Below, in pieces: positions 1 through 10,985 of a stretch of 64,000 bases of DNA. The DNA comes from Chondrosia reniformis (taxonomy: Eukaryota; Porifera; Demospongiae; Chondrillida; Chondrillidae). The notes below the pieces were generated by a model. It worked only from the letters and a program-made list of their open reading frames with translations, searched no databases and was not told where the DNA came from. How positions within the stretch are numbered: position 1 is the first letter of the stretch; each line of letters begins with the position of its first letter. The position numbers were made by a program, and so were the translations under genes. The stretch spans positions 6,572,001 to 6,636,000 of the forward strand of contig OX359191.1 in NCBI GenBank assembly GCA_947172415.1, written 5' to 3'.

Positions 1-310
1 GAATGGGTTTCCGGACACAGCGTCGCTTTTCGCCTATACGCTATACGCACTAGAATAATTTCTTATTTTGTTCCTAGTTAGCACAGGAGCCAAGTTAACG
101 AGGGACCAAGTGAGAGGCTGCTCCTTCTCGTATGGGCAAAATACGGCGCCATGTCCGGAAATCCCTTCCTTAACATTTTGTGCGGAAATACGGCGCGCTC
201 TGCCAAAGGAGCAGAAGAAGTGAAAAAGCGATAGGGGAAGTTCGCTGCGCAAGTCAATTTTTGTCCGGAAACTCCCTTCCTCCTTACTATACCCAAAGAA
301 GGTCGTCATC
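1..310. promoter_or_regulatory. Possible promoter-like, CpG-containing segment at the window edge
   Basis: This stretch is richer in CpG than its surroundings. It holds two direct copies of a TGTCCGGAAA..TCCCTTCCT block near 151-172 and 262-283, a third TTCCGGAC near position 10, and two ATACGGCGC words near 141 and 187. Open frames here have no recognisable domain and I do not call them genes. The GGAAGGGAGTTT word recurs in the shared TMEM86 promoter near 25056, so a promoter for a gene to the left is a reasonable guess, not a demonstration. Confidence 0.3.
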
Positions 311-420
311 TTGTCCTATGCTCAGGAAGTGCTGAATCAGAAAAAGCTCATGTAAATATATTTATTTGCCGTTGCTAGATGGTTGTTATGTTTATTGATT
401 GACTATAAAATTGCTATTTG

Positions 421-1010
421 GTGACAATTTCCGTTCAGACGGCGATTATATCTTATTAGAGAGCCATTATACAGTATCTCTATTAAAAACGTAACTTAGC
501 AATTCGTAGTAAAAACGGTTAAAACGGTTAATAATTTCCTTGTTCATACGTAACTTAGCAACGCTTTCAAAATCAATCATCACACACACCCCTTTCGGCA
601 AAGAAATCACTTAAAACACCCCCATTTCAGGATGTTGCTGATTGATAGGAACTCTCCACTCGGGAGCTTCGTGCCCTCGTGCCTCGCGAATTTATCTATT
701 TTTTTGAACCAATCTTAAAAATCAACAAGCGAGGCCGACACTGCATGTGCGTACTTTTTTATAAATCAGCGATATCACTTATGGTGTGAGAGGTGACAAT
801 TTCCCTTCAGAGGCGATTACATATCTTTTTGGAGAGCGATCTTATTGGAGAGCAATTTTATCTTATTGGAGAGCAAAAATATCTAATTGGGTTGGAGTCA
901 CTCCAGTTCCATTCAAAACGTATCAACCATCACACATTTCCCTCCTTTTGATCGGCAAATACGTATTTCACTTAAAACACCCCCCCCCCTTTCAGGATGT
1001 CGCTGATGGG
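421..1010. repeat. Diverged direct duplication, unit about 365 bp
   Basis: The words GTGACAATTTCC.TTCAG, GCGATTA, TTGGAGAGC, a TCACTTAAAACACCCCC block and TTTCAGGATGT.GCTGAT occur in the same order at 421-650 and 793-1010. The spacing of matching words is about 360-372 bp. A TCTTATTGGAGAGCA motif is additionally repeated in the second copy near 830-875. No terminal repeats or coding capacity were seen, so the element type is unknown. Confidence 0.55.
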
Positions 1011-1050
1011 GGTACAGGTGTTATATATAACTAATACATATATACTCTTC

Positions 1051-1190
1051 ATGAAAAATCTAAGATACCATTTTCCTACATGCTATATGCCTATTCTGTA
1101 AAAAGAGCCTATAGGGGAACTAAACCTAAAGAGAGCTTTAGATGAAGATACAGTCGTCTTTTCTTCCTTCTTTTCCCTTCTTTCATCTTC
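1051..1190 (-). repeat. Inverted, truncated copy of a dispersed hammerhead-bearing element
   Basis: Read on the minus strand this matches the 3' part of the elements at 35019-35215, 42430-42580 and 47630-47815. The shared blocks are a purine-rich GAAGAAAAGAC, TCTTCATCTAAAGCTCTC, TAGGTTTAGTTCCCCTATAG, ACAGAATAGGCATA and TAGCATGTAGGAAAATGG. The ribozyme-like 5' part seen in the other copies is missing here. Confidence 0.7.
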
Positions 1191-3298
1191 ATCTTCATGT
1201 CATATATTCGCAGTTAATAATCAAGAATCAAGACAAAACCCCTAGTTTCAGCTTTATATCAGCAGAAGGGTTTGCCTCTGTGTGTAGCCAAATTGGCAAC
1301 CAATACACAAAACATTTTTTGAGAATGTGCAGGTATAGTCTATACCATTGCAATCATATGCTGAATTTCTTAAAAAACTTTCATGTTGACTGAATACTTC
1401 TGCAGATCTAGAAGTGTGAAGATCTAAATAGGAAAACAGGCAATATAAAACTTGAGTATACTCAGCCTATATAGTTGTTTATAAATATATAGTAGAAATA
1501 TTAAGACTGAAGCCAAAGTATGCACAGGAAAAATTCAGATGTCTATAGCCAATTATCAGTGGGTTTCATTTCTTTCACTATAATATATATTATATTGTCC
1601 GGTGGTAATGACTTTAGAAACAAAAGTACATTATATATACCTAAAACAGTTAGGATCATCACTGTGACAATTATTAGCTTTTTAGCTGCCACCATGTTCC
1701 TGAGTATCCACAGCATCTTCTCAATTTTTGTCCCTACTGGCTTTAGATTCGATTCGTTTTAGCAGTATATATCGCTGGTGTAGGTACGTATATATATATA
1801 TGTATATATATAGTAGCATACCTTGTAAAAATGTATAATGTATGTATATGTTTACATAAGGGTTCAACATCCTCCATAGCTTAATTCAATTAGTTACAAT
1901 AATGGGGGGGGGGGGTTATGTCAATGTGGCATGCTCGTTTTGGCAAGCCTTAGTTAGGAATGCATGTTGTCAGCATCTCACTTTTCTTCCATTTATAGTC
2001 ATTCTGTTACAGTAACTGCTAATCTTGATCTTCATAGTGCACTCATCAACTGATTGTCTCTTTTTATTTGCTGTGTGTAGTGCTACATTGGAGTCCTAGT
2101 GCCACCATATGTGTCGAATTGTATGGCATTGCAACGACATTAGTTCAACTCCTCACTTAATGGTTTCATGGATCAGTTGTAACTAATCAAAACATCCAAA
2201 CATCCATATTGATATCCTATAATTGCATCTCTTTGAATCAGTGATGAGATCAAATCCACTGGCTCCAGGCTGCCATTATAGTTCACTCTGAACATAATTG
2301 GATAGAGGCTATTCAAAATGGGTGGCAGGCTAAGTCAAGTACTGATTTCTATGAATGTAGCTACTTAATGCCACAGTTATATACAATGCTTCTGTGACCA
2401 TTGTCATTTTTACAGTTCAAACAGATCCAAGAGAGATGGTATGGGTATGAACTGTATTTACTTTGTCATAAGAGAGCTTTTTATATATTTATTCAATTCC
2501 CCCTTTTACAATCTCTACTAGGCCTACATAAACAACAGATCATCTGAGAGCTTACCTTGCACTTTACTTTCCTTGTTATGGCTAAATAAAGAATTTAATA
2601 AAGTATTAAACAGTTTCTAATCTGTTATGTTTAGCTAATCTGCCTACACAGGTCTATCACAAAACAAAGAAAATAACAGCACAGCATAATATTCTAGGGG
2701 AAACAGTTTGTCTAACTTGTATAAGTTTTAGTACTCCCCTGTGTATAGTTTATAATAATAAAATGTACTCCTGCTACCAGAAATTAAACTGATATCATCA
2801 TACTACTAGATAGAGCAATAGCTTATAGAATGTAAACAGTAGAAGACACGGCATTTCAATTTTGTAATAGCATTGACCATATACTTCTTATATCATTTTT
2901 TAAATGTTTTTATTTTTTACAAAACTTACAGCCAAATAATAATAACCACAAATTAAGGCTCATTACATATTGCTACTCTGAATGCAATGGAGTCCTTTTA
3001 GAGTTTCTGTACTAATGTAGGCAGGGTTTCTTTGAATCTCCACATCTTTATTGTTAGCATATATTTCAAGGTTGCCAGTAGCAATATCTATATAATGTTC
3101 AATATAGGTATCCATATATACATGCATATCATTCATGTAAGTATGTAAATATAATCTCTACACACATAATAATAATATGCAGTGCATGGTAAGAATACTT
3201 ACATATACATAAATATACTATATCTGTGGTTGCTTAGACAAGCCCATGCAATTTATACTATGTTAAAATAGTACGTATTTTGGGGAAAAAATTATATA

Positions 3299-3664
3299 GG
3301 GGAACTTTAATATCTAAAGCCGATCTTAAAGCATTGATATCATCATTATTGAATTCTGGATATTACCCCTGCCCACTTATGTCCCCTGAGGAGCACAATG
3401 AGCTTATAATGGGCGGAACCGAAATTCGGTTGATGGGAACCAGAGTCTCCCCCTAGCCACTCAAAAGTATGATTGAGCAGTAGACAGCTGTTTCGTCCTT
3501 ATTAGGACTCATCAGTATGGCATACAATGGAAGTTTGAGTGGCTAGTCTGCTAATAAGTACTCCCAAAAGCAAAGATGCTTGTGGTTTTAGGTAGGGGTA
3601 ATATCCGGAGTTCAATGATAATGATATCAATACTTTAAGATTGGCTTTAGATTTTAAAGTTCCC
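3299..3664 (-). mobile_element. Palindromic non-autonomous element with internal hammerhead ribozyme
   Basis: The left arm (3299-3372, starting GGGAACTTTAATATCTAAAG) and right arm (3592-3664) are imperfect inverted repeats of about 75 bp, roughly 85% alike by eye. The interior carries a second, perfect 13-bp inverted repeat enclosing a hammerhead core. A related sequence lies at 20950-21240 (shared CTGGAT...CCCGCCCACTYATGTC and AAGGAGCAYAATGAGCT blocks). There is no coding capacity. It sits about 200 bp downstream of the stop codon of the minus-strand receptor gene, in sense orientation. Confidence 0.7.
3453..3546 (-). ncRNA. Type I hammerhead ribozyme (canonical core)
   Basis: On the minus strand the core reads CTGATGA (3515-3509), then a perfect stem II GTCC/GGAC around a TAATAA loop, then GAAA (3494-3491), then the self-complementary CAGCTG that can form stem III, then TC followed by the predicted cleavage after C at 3483. 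Flanking arms CTAGCCACTCAAA and TTTGAGTGGCTAG (3534-3546 and 3453-3465) pair perfectly over 13 bp. Inner segments GCCATA/TACTGC and ATTG/CAAT add a helix I with internal loops. All invariant hammerhead positions (CUGANGA, GAAA, UH at the cleavage site) are present. Stem III has no loop as written, so activity may need a dimer. Self-cleavage is inferred, not shown. Confidence 0.8.
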
Positions 3665-3863
3665 AATTTTTTCAATATTAGTGGTCAGCCACACTTTTGG
3701 CTGTACCCCTTTTACGCTGATAAGGAGAGTTCAATGATGATGATGTATATTTTCCTTGTTGGCTCACACCATGGAAATTTATCGCACAAATATTAATGCA
3801 AGGGTAATTCTAAAAGGCTAAACAAAACGAAGGGTTTCAAGATAGCGGCCTTTTGATGCCGGT

Positions 3864-4819
3864 TTATGGCCAACCACGAAAATATTTTTCAACAAGGAAA
3901 TTTTCCTGAATTACAGCATGTATATATTTACTTGATGAGCTTGATTCCTGGCCTTGTTTTTTGACCCTTTTGTACAAAAATAATGTAAAGCAAGCTACTA
4001 TCAAAATACAGCAACTGAGTATCAAAATAGTAGATACTACTCCAAATGCAATAATCCAAAAGTTTGAATTGCTAGTTGTACCTGTATATAGTATAAAAAG
4101 CAGAACTGTTAACAATATTTTGAATTCAATAATGAATATATATGTATAATAAGTATTGTTAAATTAATAATTTAAGTATAGCATAACAGGCAGGTTATGC
4201 ATGTAAAGATATGATCAGATAATGTTTTTGATTGAAACACTCTGCTGTATGTATATGATATAGTTTGTACATACAATGGAACCCCTATAATGCTGACATC
4301 CTTTAGAACCAAAAAATTAAGTGTCCTGATTATAGTCTAGTGATTACAGTCTGACTTTGAAAAAGACATTTCTGCAACAAAATACCAACTATACTTATAT
4401 CACATTTGATTGCAATAATTCATAGGTGTTATGCACCAAAACATTATCATTGGGAGTTTATGGCAAGCCGAGTGAAGTGTCCACATTATAGAGTGAATTT
4501 TATTAGGCATTTGATGCATTCGTTCGTGAAGCACTGTCGCATTACGAAATAGCGTGGTTTCCGCATTATAAGGGTAAGTTTATATTACTAAGATTTTCAG
4601 TTTAGATTGTTCATAAACAAGATTGCTACATGCATCAAATAGCCTTCAGTAACCATAATATGGACTTCTTTTTCATGGGATGAACAAATCAAAGCACTAG
4701 ACCAGTTAATTGTTTCAATTTTCCTAAAGCTACACTTTATATAACATATGCACATTGCCTTACTAATAATACGCATTCATATAGAATACAATATACGGTG
4801 AACCTCCAAAATCAGTACA

Positions 4820-4853
<34 letters not shown>

Positions 4854-7567
4854 ATCAGGCCTAGGACACCTCAGTCTGATCCCACAGGTGTCCTGATTAT
4901 GGAGATTCCACTGTATAAAGTTTTATTCACTTACTAAGGTATCAATATAAAGAGTATTTCAGTTAAATATATGTATGTATATAATAGGCCCCTATCCCAA
5001 GTGTCTTCAGAATAGGGTTTCACTGAACCTTTAGATTTGGTAATTGATCTAATAATGGAGGATATTGCACTTCTGGTAATGTTTATAACATTTGTACAAT
5101 AGACTCTAACTCCAATCTCATAAGATGTACCAGGGGTAAGACCTTCAATTGTGTAGGATGTTTCAGTAGTGGTTGTATTCCTCAAACTAGATCCATCTCC
5201 ACTCTGTTGCCATATTACCTCATACATGAAGGTACAGTTCATAAAACACTCATCACTGTGGGACCACATCAGGTAAATGCTTTCAATGCAAGATGTAAAA
5301 GTTTTCAGTTGTGAAGGAGGCAACAAATGATCTATACATACGTAAATACAACAAATAATAGTAGTAAGTGGGAAAGAGATTTCAAATTTGTTATAAATAA
5401 TGAAATAATTTTGATACACCATATCTGCCATTGTTAGCTATAGCACCATCACCCCATAGAAATATCTATACCTATTATATCTACGTAGTTCCACAATGTA
5501 TACATTAATAGGGAAATCCTATTACTCTTTATTTTGCTAATTTCACGGCATGATATTTTCTATTATTATGTTGGCATTACATCATCACTTCCATCGTCAT
5601 TTTTTCCTGCCATTGTATGTGTATAAAGTCACCTTGCCTGGTATTGTAGATGATTAATTCACTGAAAGGGCCCTGGATAGGGCCAAAACGTCTGAATTCT
5701 GACCCCTAACATTGGTCCTATTTGATTCCTGTCTAGCTAGTCTAGTTACAGAATAAACCTATCTTAACTTTAATTTCAGTATGCCATTTCTGTATGGTTA
5801 GCTGCATGATCACTGTCTTGTTTCGATACCTTTTCCAGATGAGCTATGATATGAATTTTGGAATTGAATCTATTGCGGGTTAGCCACTTTCCTAATTGTT
5901 GTAGAACATCGAAACACGTTTTGGCATTAAGAACAGCATACATAAATGACTGCAAATAGTCGAATACAGTAAAATCTCTGAAGAAAGGACATATTGGTCA
6001 GTAAGAATTAGTCCCTTTTAGAGAGGTTCTGCCTTCTTAGAGGTTATGCCTATATTTTTGTCCTATTTTTGAAATCAATCGGGGCAAGTAGTTTGTCCAC
6101 TGTATAGAGAGGCATGCACAGGCTGTTGTTTAGAGGTCCTTTATTAGAGGTTTTACTGTATAACCAAAAATCAAATCGTCTTTATATGCTTGTATGTGAT
6201 ATATTTCATGAGCTTATTAAATTGAACTTTGTATGTTATAAAGAATTCCATGTATATACACTGTTCAATATTGTCACCTCTAATTGCTAACTTCACAGGT
6301 TTACTCTCCTCCACACTACCATCAGCATACACAACAGCACAAGAGTAGTTAGTCTCTCCATTGAGGAAGACACTCTTTCTTGTTGTCACACTCACAACTG
6401 TCTCAGTATTACTCTGGGATACAACCATATGGTATGTATCAGGTAGATCAATCCTCTCTCCATCTTTCATCCACACTACAGGACTTATCTGACTGAAGAT
6501 GGGTCCAGTTGATGTAGTATCAGTTATATCATGATGGTGACAGGTGAGTTGGACTTGTCTGTCATAACAGACTGCATTTTTCACTTTCTTCTTGTTTGCA
6601 ACCATTAAAGCCCCCACTGATAATTCTGAAATAACCAGGACATATAGGTCTAGAGTGTGTAATCACAACATTATATCATTAACATAATACTGACCCAATG
6701 TGCTGATTGTGATGTTAATTTCTTCACTAATTATATCTGGATATTTCACACTAGCTGCCTTAAGTGTTAGGTTGTAAGTTTTCTTAGGTTTAAGTAGTAA
6801 TCTTACTTCCATTTGATAGACTTTGAATGACAAGCAATCATCTTCCTTGTTTAAACCTGTTGTTTTCAATTCTGAATCCAGAGGACAAGCTATGACTTCA
6901 TAATATACTTCCTTATAGCAGATTGAATCTTTATACTCCCATTCCAGATACACTGACTTAGATTTAATGATAAGAGTTGTTACTTGTATTTTGCTATTTA
7001 AGTGATCTGTTAATATAATAGTTGTTAAATATAAAGTTAATACAGAAATGAATTATTGAGATATTTTCATGCTAATCTATATACATATGAATGTTAACTT
7101 CTTCTAAGGCTTACCTAAAGGAGGGGATAGAGTAACATCATTGCTAATATCATGTGTTCTGTTTTTTAGTATTGAATAGCAATTATATGTTACTTCTGTA
7201 TCCATTTCAAAATCTTCTCTTGTGATGTTTAGTTTCAATCCACTTAAAGTTGCATTTATTGTCAACCAAGTCTCTGTCCTACTTGGAGTATGTAGTAATC
7301 CATTCTTTAGCCATAGTACTATAGGTAAGTAAGTTTCATTTAGCACAGGATGTGAACAGTTAAGTTGATACGTTTCCCCAAAACAAATTTCAGCATTAGA
7401 CAAATCTGTCAGAATTATCCTACCTACGTACGTAGATTTATGTAAATATCACACATGCATGGCACATATTTTTAGTACTAACATGTATATGCACATAGCT
7501 TACCAAGAATATTCTGCACATGTAGGCTTAAGATAGTGATGAAGTTCAAGCAGCTAAATCTATACAT
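3864..7567 (-). CDS. Single-pass Ig/FN3 cell-surface receptor lacking a kinase domain
   Basis: Six exons: 7567-7504, 7405-7115, 7006-6695, 6625-6278, 5331-5029, 4081-3864, giving 511 aa. Exon 1 is a signal peptide starting MYRFSCLNF. Exon 2 is Ig-like, with C..LNC and a WLKNG tryptophan strand. Exon 3 is FN3-like (VYLEWEY, KTYNLTLKA). Exon 4 is Ig-like (QLTCHHHD, VVWMKDGE, NYSCAVV). Exon 5 is FN3-like (YLMWSHSD, LTPGTSYEIGVRVY). Exon 6 has a transmembrane helix (FWIIAFGVVSTILIL) followed by a basic YKRVKK stop-transfer and a ~30-residue tail. All five introns are phase 1, the hallmark of exon-shuffled extracellular modules. Many NxT/S sites support surface exposure. The architecture resembles receptor tyrosine kinase ectodomains, but the frame stops soon after the membrane. 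The ligand is unknown. Confidence 0.8.
4794..4915. mobile_element. Small MITE with TACRGTGRAACCTC-type ends
   Basis: The left end TACGGTGAACCTCC and right end GGAGATTCCACTGTA are inverted repeats. The interior is a CT/TA microsatellite plus TGTCCTGATTAT words. It lies in intron 5 of the receptor gene. The same end sequence is seen at 5965-6160 and 42687-42842, and the left end alone near 4273. Confidence 0.55.
5662..5690 (+). repeat. Degenerate hammerhead-like motif
   Basis: CTGAAAG is followed by a perfect GGCC/GGCC hairpin (loop CTGGATA) and then AAAACGTC. The spacing matches the hammerhead-like motifs at 8382 and 15689, but the core G8-A9 equivalents and the first G of GAAA are changed, so I regard it as a dead copy. 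It lies in the receptor's intron 4. Confidence 0.4.
5965..6160. mobile_element. MITE, about 196 bp, with TACAGTAAAAYCTCT terminal inverted repeats
   Basis: It starts TACAGTAAAATCTCTGA and ends TTAGAGGTTTTACTGTA, the reverse complement with one change. The interior repeats RAGGACA and TAGAGAGG words. It has no coding capacity and is inserted in receptor intron 4. Confidence 0.6.
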
Positions 7568-9090
7568 AGCATAAATTCTAAACTCAGCAAAACCGAGTGA
7601 TTCACAGAATCTATCAATTTACTAACTGGCAGTGCATATGTTATTGTAACAGTTAATATTGATATAGTTATTATAGAATATTATTATTATATAATACAGT
7701 ATATGTATAATTATACAAATTGTACACATACATGCTATATGTATAATGCACAATATAATTTTGTTGTTGCTTTTGACACATACATAATATTCAGATTATT
7801 TTCATTTATAATTTGGTAAATACAATGAATAGTTAATGAAAACTAATAAGCTCTATAGTATTAAATGCCTATATATTCATGTTACTTTGAAAGAATTATA
7901 GTGAAATAGCTGCAAATTTGAGTATATATATATATACGTATGTCTCTATATGTGTCTTCATTTGCATATATGTATATTAAAGTTAAGGTCCTCTCGCTTA
8001 TCATATACTTTAGTGATAAATTGGCTACTAGTAATGGTTATGTCTAAATGGGGGGATGCATGATAACCATAAATTTTGGATATGGTCCTATTAATATACT
8101 GTGATCATGAAACTTTTTTCTTTATTAAAAAGAATGGCTATGATTAACATATAAGTGCATACGTGTATCTATGTGGTAAGGGGTAGTTCTAGTTCTGTTC
8201 ATGAATCCAGTTGGTTTCTTATTTTAAGCAATCCGCAACATAATTCAAGAATATGGACATTAGCAATAAACGAGGACAATGATTACAGATGTTATTTGGT
8301 GCATTTTTTCACAACTCAACTAATATCACCCTTATTCTATATACTGTAACTAGCATCTGTAATCATTGTCCTCATTTATTGCTGATGAAGACCTACGGAT
8401 CGAAACGTCCAAATCCTTATAATATATGTACATCATTTTGAATCTTTATTGGAATGCTTTGCATGTGTTTTTAGTATGACAGGCAAACAATGAGTAAAGA
8501 GGCTTTGCTACATAAATGGGAAGTCGCTGATTATTCTGTGAGTTATACAAGAGCATACTCTACATATACATACTGTACATGCTTATGTGACTATTAGAGC
8601 TTACTCTCTGGAGAAGATTTGAGGGAGAATGTAAGGCAGCCATTTTGGTATCCAGCCAATACTATGGAGGATGTATATACACAAATGTCACAACAGAAGT
8701 ATATAGAAATTCCATCAAGAACAATCTCTTTGGGAGGCCATCTAGATGTGAAACAACACAATGCTGTTACAACATACCGGTGATTAGATTGAACTACTTT
8801 TCAACCTGTAACTTCTGTGTACATTTTACTTGTCAATGACTGCAATATACCATTCATAAAGGAATATATAAGCAGATGAATTGATAACTTAGCTATATCA
8901 TATATATTCACTCAATCTATTGCTAACTCCCAATGGTTGTATAGATGCAATATATTTTTGAAACATACGTATTATTTTTCCATTTCAAAAATATACTGCA
9001 TCTATGCTTAAGACATACCTATGGAGGTATACTTAGCCTATAGTGTACATGTGTTACTCATACATATTCACATATTATCTACAGTACGTA
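7568..9090. other. Gap between receptor start and kinase exons
   Basis: About 1.5 kb. It holds the receptor's presumed promoter (minus direction), TATATA/TACGTA microsatellites near 7925, and the inverted repeat plus hammerhead-like motif at 8262-8410. I searched the plus strand for an exon encoding a glycine-rich loop, a transmembrane helix or a signal peptide for the kinase and found none. The open frame 8645-8839 has several cysteines but no recognisable domain. Confidence 0.5.
8262..8410 (+). repeat. 30-bp inverted repeat joined to a hammerhead-like motif
   Basis: Arms 8262-8291 and 8354-8383 are inverted copies with a single mismatch, separated by 62 bp. The right arm runs directly into CTGATGA (8382-8388), an AGACCTACGGATC hairpin, GAAAC (8402-8406) and GTC. 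The same block, inverted and with a better stem II (GACC-TACG-GGTC), is at 15665-15710. This looks like the ends of two head-to-head truncated copies of one element. Confidence 0.6.
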
Positions 9091-9240
9091 GTGTAAGAAT
9101 GTATACTATGTATACCTTAATTTAGTGGTGTGTGGGACTCTCCTAATGGTGATGCAATGGTAGTTGTGTAAGAATGTATACTATGTATACCTTAATTTAG
9201 TGGTGTGTGGGACTCTCCTAATGGTGATGCAATGGTAGTT
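9091..9240 (+). repeat. Perfect 75-bp tandem duplication covering a 3' splice site
   Basis: 9091-9165 and 9166-9240 are identical. Each copy carries ATTTAG plus the first dozen codons of the first visible kinase exon. Only the downstream copy continues into the exon, so the upstream copy is a decoy acceptor or a very recent slip. Confidence 0.9.
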
Positions 9241-10985
9241 GTCAAGGTACTCTCCAACAAGACAAGTAATGAAATCAAACTGAAATTTCTTCAAGAGGCG
9301 GCCATTTTGGGACAGCTAAGACATCCAAACATCCTAAAGCTACATGGAATAGTCTCTATACTAGAGCCAGTTAGTGATTTTATATATACAGAATGACTGC
9401 CTTACTTGCTTATTATATAATTACCTCCCAGACTTCAGCTATTATAGGCTGACATAGACCTATTATCTACAAATGAACATATAGAAGAATTGTAATCGTA
9501 CACTTTCAACATAATCATATGTTTTCTTCTGTAGCTAATGTTGATCATGGAATATGTATCAGAGGATTTAAGGAACCATCTCCTTGGTTACAGGTACGTA
9601 GGTATGGTACGGCAGAGGCTGAATACAGTACCTCAGCCCAAAATGTACATATATTACGAATATACGTACGCACATGTAATATGTAACATATATAATATAT
9701 AGTTCATCTGATAGTTCATAATAACATTTAGTAAAAGAAGCAATTATAAGGTTATTCACAATAATCAATATAGGGTGAAACTGAGCATGGTCAGTGAACT
9801 GTCAATGCTGCCGACAGAGTTGCTAAGATACTGTAAGGAGATTGCTATGGGAATGAGTTATCTGGCATGTAAGGGGTATATTCACAAGAATTTGATGGCA
9901 AGGAATGTTTTACTTGATAAGCATAAAGTCTGCAAGGTACAATGCTTACACATGACAGAAAATATGAATCCGAATGTAAGCACAGTATACCTTCAACTCT
10001 GAATTTTTAAATTTAAATTAGATATCAGCATTTGATCAGCAAGCTAAGTATTTGGAAGAAATGAAATCTGATAGCCCTTCAGATCTAGGAAGTAACCATG
10101 GCGACATAAGATGGACATCACCCGAGGCTCTAATGTTCAACAGATATAATGCTAGTAGTGATGTGTGGAGCTATGGAATGGTCTTGTATGAAATTTGGTC
10201 ACTAGGCAACAGACCATTTGAGGATATACCTAATCAAAAAGTAAATCCAATCCATATTCCAGTCCACATCTTCATATATACTATTATTCGTATAGGTTTC
10301 AGCATTGATAACCACTGGTTACTGCCAGCCCCCTCCACCAGGTTGTCCAAAGCCAATCTACTCCATCATGGTGGAATGCTGGTAAGTTGACCACAGACCA
10401 CAAGGCCATGCCCATTCACCATTTAACACCATTTCCCTGTGTACAACTTCAATATAATACGTATGTACATATAGACACAACTCTAGATACGTACTTAGCT
10501 GGATGGGGATTTCTGAGAAATCCATCCTTTAATAGTAACTTTTGGGACTTTTCCTGATCTTTTTTGGCTACATTTCTATAATGGATTTCACACACATTCA
10601 TATACACACATGTACATATACATACGCACACATTTGTAATGTACATTTAACTTTTGTGGGTTCGTGAATGGGATATACTCACACCAATATTACATGCATA
10701 ATATACAGCAATCACAATTTTCTAGTATATTACTATACCATATACGTATATACCACCTTGTATTTAAAATATTATCATGTACGTATGTATAGGAACCCAG
10801 AGTATAAAGAGAGGCCAATATTTGATGAAATATCAGGAATGTTGAAAGCAGTTGAAACCTCTGTGTTGATGATGCTAGAAAAAAAGAAAGACAGTGAAGC
10901 AGAAGTGAACAAACTTGGAGGACCACTGAAAGATGGCTACACAATGTATAAAGATTTGCAACTAACATACACAAAGCACAATTGA
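9201..10985 (+). CDS. RTK-family pseudokinase domain (5' end not found)
   Basis: Exons 9201-9369, 9535-9593, 9774-9936, 10022-10240, 10296-10381 and 10793-10985 join in frame through consistent phases. They give GVWDSPNG then VVVKVL (beta-3 lysine kept), RHPNILKLHG, LMLIMEYV, then IHKNLMARNVLL where HRDLAARN is expected, KISAFD where K.SDFG is expected, IRWTSPEAL, DVWSYGMVLYEIWSLG, GYCQPPPPGCP and CWNPEYKERP. The fold and substrate lobe are tyrosine-kinase-like, but the HRD aspartate is Asn and the DFG aspartate is Ala, so it should be catalytically dead. The tail contains YTMYKDL, a possible SH2-binding site. The glycine-loop exon, TM and ectodomain are not visible upstream. It could be a regulatory pseudokinase or a decaying gene fragment; intact frames and splice sites favour the former. 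Confidence 0.8.

Larger units (their letters stand above)
311..3298. other. About 3 kb with no supported gene
   Basis: AT-rich sequence with a degenerate direct duplication (421-650 and 793-1010), an inverted fragment of a dispersed repeat (1051-1190), homopolymer runs (C near 980, G near 1905) and TA-rich microsatellite near 1790. Short open frames such as 1520-1762 show no domain, no splice context and no codon bias that I can see. A minus-strand AATAAA near 3046-3052 could be the poly(A) signal of the receptor gene that ends at 3864. Confidence 0.5.

Noticed and set aside
1142-1393. Plus-strand frame [17 protein letters not shown] as a gene
   Set aside because: Most of it is the inverted dispersed element at 1051-1190; no domain.
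1520-1762. 80-residue hydrophobic frame as a membrane protein
   Set aside because: No start context, splice partner or homology; hydrophobicity follows from AT-rich composition.
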